Of a stretch of DNA of 7,139 nucleotides, positions 5,218 to 7,139 are shown one piece after another. Both the position numbers and the translations under genes were made by a program. Origin of the DNA: an uncultured Clostridia bacterium (GTDB lineage: Bacteria; Bacillota_A; Clostridia; Peptostreptococcales; Anaerovoracaceae); NCBI GenBank assembly GCA_945873875.1, contig CAMCER010000036.1, forward strand, positions 1 to 7,139, written 5' to 3'. A model generated the notes under the pieces. That model was not told the origin of the DNA. It saw only the letters and a list, made by a program, of their open reading frames with translations, and made no database searches. Every line of letters starts with the position of its first letter. Position 1 is the stretch's first letter.

Positions 5218-6192
5218 ATGAGACTTGCAACGATAAAAACTGGCGGTGCCGAGATCGCGGGCATCGTGATGGAAAAAGGGATATTGCCCATAAAGGCCCT
5301 GAATGAGGCCAGAGCTACGGTATTCAGCAATGGAAGCGAGGAAACAGGGTTTGCTGCCTTTGGCGGCGACATGCCGCTTTTCTGGGAGGAGACCATGCTC
5401 CCGCTGATCGAGACAGGGCAGATCCGGCAGCTGACCAGATGGTACAATGAGGGCGGCCGGGAGAAGATCGAAGAGCTCCCGGGGTTCGTTCCCTTAGACG
5501 AAGTCGTTTACGCGCCGCTTTATCGTGACCCGAAGCGGATATTCGGCATCGGCCTGAATTACAAGGACCATGCAGGGGACATAGGCGATGCTGCCCCCGA
5601 AGGATTCCCGGGCAGTTTCTTCAAGATGGCGGACACTCTTATCGGACCGGGAGATGAGATAAAACTTCCGAAACTCAAAGAGGCAACCAGGACCACTGCG
5701 GAGGCAGAGCTTGGCATCATCCTTGGAAAAGAATGCCGGGATGTAGATGAAGAAAACTGGCGCGATGTCATCGCAGGCTTCACCACTATACTTGATATGA
5801 CCGAGGAGTCGATCCTGAAAGGAAACGAGTTTGTCGACGGCAACCCGCGCTACCTGACCATAGTCAAGAATTTCCCCACGTTTTTCTCTTTCGGACCACA
5901 GCTGGTGACGCCGGATGAAGTGCCGGATGTACTTGAACTTCAGGTTCAGAGCGTGCATAATGAAAAGGTCCACGCATCTAACGTGGTGGCGAACATGACT
6001 CACAGACCGGCCAGACTGGTATCGCTCCATTCATCGATACAGGGCTGGTATCCGGGGGACGTTCTCTCAACGGGGACCCCGAGGGCCTTCCCCATCGCTG
6101 ACGGAGATACGGCAGAATGCCGGATAACCGGACCGGACGGATTCAGCATGGAGCCTCTTGTGAATCCGGTCATCGATCTGAAAAAGAGATGA
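5218..6192 (+). CDS. Fumarylacetoacetate hydrolase (FAH) family protein
   Basis: Protein of 324 residues with an N-terminal domain (about 1-100) and a C-terminal FAH fold (about 108-320). The signature IGLNYKDHAGD contains H118. The divalent-metal ligands are expected to be E162 and E164 in AEAELGIILG and D193 in TILDMTEES, and GDVLSTGTP near the end is another family hallmark. Members cleave C-C bonds, decarboxylate or isomerise 2-oxo acids such as acylpyruvates and 2-hydroxyhepta-2,4-diene-1,7-dioates, so substrate cannot be assigned from fold alone. DMTEES replaces the common DVTARD, so it is a divergent member. AGGAG (5209-5213) lies only 4 nt before ATG 5218, a tight spacing, but no better start follows. 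It lies 49 nt after the DUF5714-like gene with no terminator between, so it is probably co-transcribed. Confidence 0.9.
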   Translation: MRLATIKTGGAEIAGIVMEKGILPIKALNEARATVFSNGSEETGFAAFGGDMPLFWEETMLPLIETGQIRQLTRWYNEGGREKIEELPGFVPLDEVVYAPLYRDPKRIFGIGLNYKDHAGDIGDAAPEGFPGSFFKMADTLIGPGDEIKLPKLKEATRTTAEAELGIILGKECRDVDEENWRDVIAGFTTILDMTEESILKGNEFVDGNPRYLTIVKNFPTFFSFGPQLVTPDEVPDVLELQVQSVHNEKVHASNVVANMTHRPARLVSLHSSIQGWYPGDVLSTGTPRAFPIADGDTAECRITGPDGFSMEPLVNPVIDLKKR

Positions 6193-6252
6193 CGGATCAG
6201 AAAAAGTCATGAACCTGCATCAGATGCGGCAGGCAGCAATAAAAGACAAAAG

Positions 6253-6258
6253 AAGGAG
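6253..6258 (+). promoter_or_regulatory. Ribosome binding site of the flavoprotein gene
   Basis: AAGGAG lies 7 nt before ATG 6266 and selects it over an in-frame ATG at 6209, which has no purine-rich site and would put 19 unlike residues ahead of the flavodoxin-type first strand. Confidence 0.8.
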
Positions 6259-6265
6259 ATATATA

Positions 6266-6898
6266 ATGGGCAAAAAAATCGTGGTAGTAAACGCAGGGCC
6301 GAGAAAGGGCTGGAGCACAGACACACTTATAATGGAAGCCGCTAAAGGCGCTGAAAGCAAAGGCGCGGAAATCGAGAAGTTCGATCTCTATGACCTGGAC
6401 AGATACACAGGCTGCATCTCATGCTTCGGATGTAAGACGGAGAAGTTCGAGGGCAGATGCATTTGTCGTGACGGGCTGACCCCGGTGCTTGACGCCATCC
6501 GCGAGGCGGACGGTCTTATCATCGGCACGCCTAATTACCTGGGTGAGGCCACGGCATCTTTCAGAGCTATTTATGAAAGGCTCATATTCCAGTACATTAC
6601 ATACAGGGTGGAAGAGCCCAGCTGCAATGACAGGAAGATCCCGGTGCTGCTGGTCATGACCAGCAATGCGCAGGATAAGTTCTATCAGCCTCTTCTGAAG
6701 AATTATCAGGAAACCCTCAGCGCCTACGTAGGCCCGACAGAGAGCCAGTCCAGCGGCGAGACATTGCAGGTAAAAGATTACAGCAGATTCAACTGGAACA
6801 TGTTCAACGGTGATGAGCGCCAGGAGCGCCGCGAGACCGTGTTCCCGGGTCAGTGCGAGAAAGCATTCGGATGCGGCGTCCGCATGGCGTCCAACTAG
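6266..6898 (+). CDS. Iron-sulfur flavoprotein-like / NADPH-dependent FMN reductase family protein
   Basis: Protein of 210 residues with a flavodoxin-like fold. The first strand, KKIVVVNAGPRKGWSTDTL, ends in the FMN phosphate loop, and GTPNYLGEATASFRAIYERL (about 88-107) is the second FMN-contacting segment. Between them lies a compact Cys cluster, C50-x2-C53-x2-C56, then C65 and C67. This resembles the cluster motif of archaeal and clostridial iron-sulfur flavoproteins, though the gap to the fourth Cys is longer. Two more Cys are at the C-terminal end. Such proteins accept or pass electrons in anaerobes, and partners are usually ferredoxin or small redox substrates. Last gene of the probable operon, 73 nt after the FAH-family gene, and followed by a terminator. 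Whether it reduces a product linked to the FAH-family enzyme is inference. Confidence 0.88.
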   Translation: MGKKIVVVNAGPRKGWSTDTLIMEAAKGAESKGAEIEKFDLYDLDRYTGCISCFGCKTEKFEGRCICRDGLTPVLDAIREADGLIIGTPNYLGEATASFRAIYERLIFQYITYRVEEPSCNDRKIPVLLVMTSNAQDKFYQPLLKNYQETLSAYVGPTESQSSGETLQVKDYSRFNWNMFNGDERQERRETVFPGQCEKAFGCGVRMASN

Positions 6899-6980
6899 TC
6901 CGGTGAAGGCACGGGGCGCTGTCAGCATGGAGTATTCACAGCGACAGAGAAACGTGCGAAAACCTTTGAGTGCAAAACAG

Positions 6981-7010
6981 ACCAGCTTTTTTACAGGCTG
7001 GTTTTTATTT
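6981..7010 (+). terminator. Rho-independent terminator of the three-gene operon
   Basis: ACCAGC (6981-6986) pairs with GCTGGT (6997-7002) around a 10-nt loop, and a T-rich tail follows to 7010. It lies 83 nt after the flavoprotein stop codon. Confidence 0.85.
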
Positions 7011-7065
7011 TGTCCGGCGCAGGTCTATATGAAGGAAAATGTGAAAATATAACCCCCGGGGAGGC

Positions 7066-7094
7066 TTGCAGGCCTGTTTTTCGCCCCATATAAT
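7066..7094 (+). promoter_or_regulatory. Promoter for a gene beyond the right edge
   Basis: TTGCAG (7066-7071) and a perfect TATAAT (7089-7094) are separated by 17 nt. The -35 lies in a small hairpin, AGGC (7062-7065) with GCCT (7072-7075), followed by five T, which may itself be a weak terminator. Confidence 0.5.
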
Positions 7095-7118
7095 CAATCT
7101 GTGAAATGGAATAGCTGT

Positions 7119-7139
7119 ATGAAAAGGCAGAAAAAGTAT
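7119..7139 (+). CDS. Possible start of a further gene, cut by the window edge
   Basis: ATG 7119 begins seven codons (MKRQKKY) that stay open to the end of the window, 25 nt after the TATAAT box at 7089-7094. The Lys-rich start would suit many proteins. There is no strong ribosome binding site, only GGAA near 7108-7112, so the true start may lie further on. Confidence 0.25.

Noticed and set aside
6899..6980. Small gene between the flavoprotein and its terminator (a frame from 6810 runs through to 7052)
   Set aside because: The frame starts inside the flavoprotein gene, has no ribosome binding site and crosses the terminator. The only structure is a short CGCTGT/ACAGCG inverted repeat.

Overview
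The window is 7.1 kb of ordinary bacterial chromosome carrying six genes, all on the + strand, in three transcription units. Base composition is moderate. Ribosome binding sites are strong and purine-rich (AGGAGG or AAGGAG), and two rho-independent terminators are clear. The residue patterns (a hybrid-kinase-derived protein with SHDIRTPLN, a DUF5714-type Cys protein, an iron-sulfur flavoprotein) point to an anaerobic Bacillota of the class Clostridia. That assignment rests on family resemblance only; genus cannot be read from the window.

Region 1 (about 1-2600) holds a sugar or maltose O-acetyltransferase of the left-handed beta-helix type and thrS. One base separates the stop codon of the first from the start codon of the second, and the thrS ribosome binding site lies inside the acetyltransferase gene, so the two are probably translationally coupled. 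The threonyl-tRNA synthetase has complete editing and catalytic sites, lacks the N-terminal TGS domain, and carries an acidic, Ala/Gly-rich insert of about 46 residues just before catalytic motif 2.

Region 2 (2600-3842) is a single gene with an apparent promoter overlapping a dyad that also covers its ribosome binding site. The product joins an XRE helix-turn-helix, a histidine-kinase H-box helix pair and a receiver domain. The kinase ATP-binding domain is missing, and a linker of 13-residue tandem repeats stands in its place. A strong terminator follows.

Region 3 (3843-4340) has no gene. It contains three units of a 30-bp pyrimidine-rich repeat, then a 180-bp palindromic element with 18-bp terminal inverted repeats and two internal hairpins, then a promoter and a leader of about 100 nt with short repeats.

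Region 4 (4341-7010) is a likely three-gene operon: a Cys-rich DUF5714-like protein of unknown function, a fumarylacetoacetate-hydrolase-family enzyme and an iron-sulfur flavoprotein-like reductase, closed by a terminator. The last 130 bases hold another promoter and perhaps the first codons of a further gene.

The pattern that links regions is a 39-bp (13-residue) period. It occurs in linkers of the receiver protein and the DUF5714-like protein, and faintly in the ThrRS insert, which suggests that repeat expansion has lengthened linkers in several unrelated genes of this genome.
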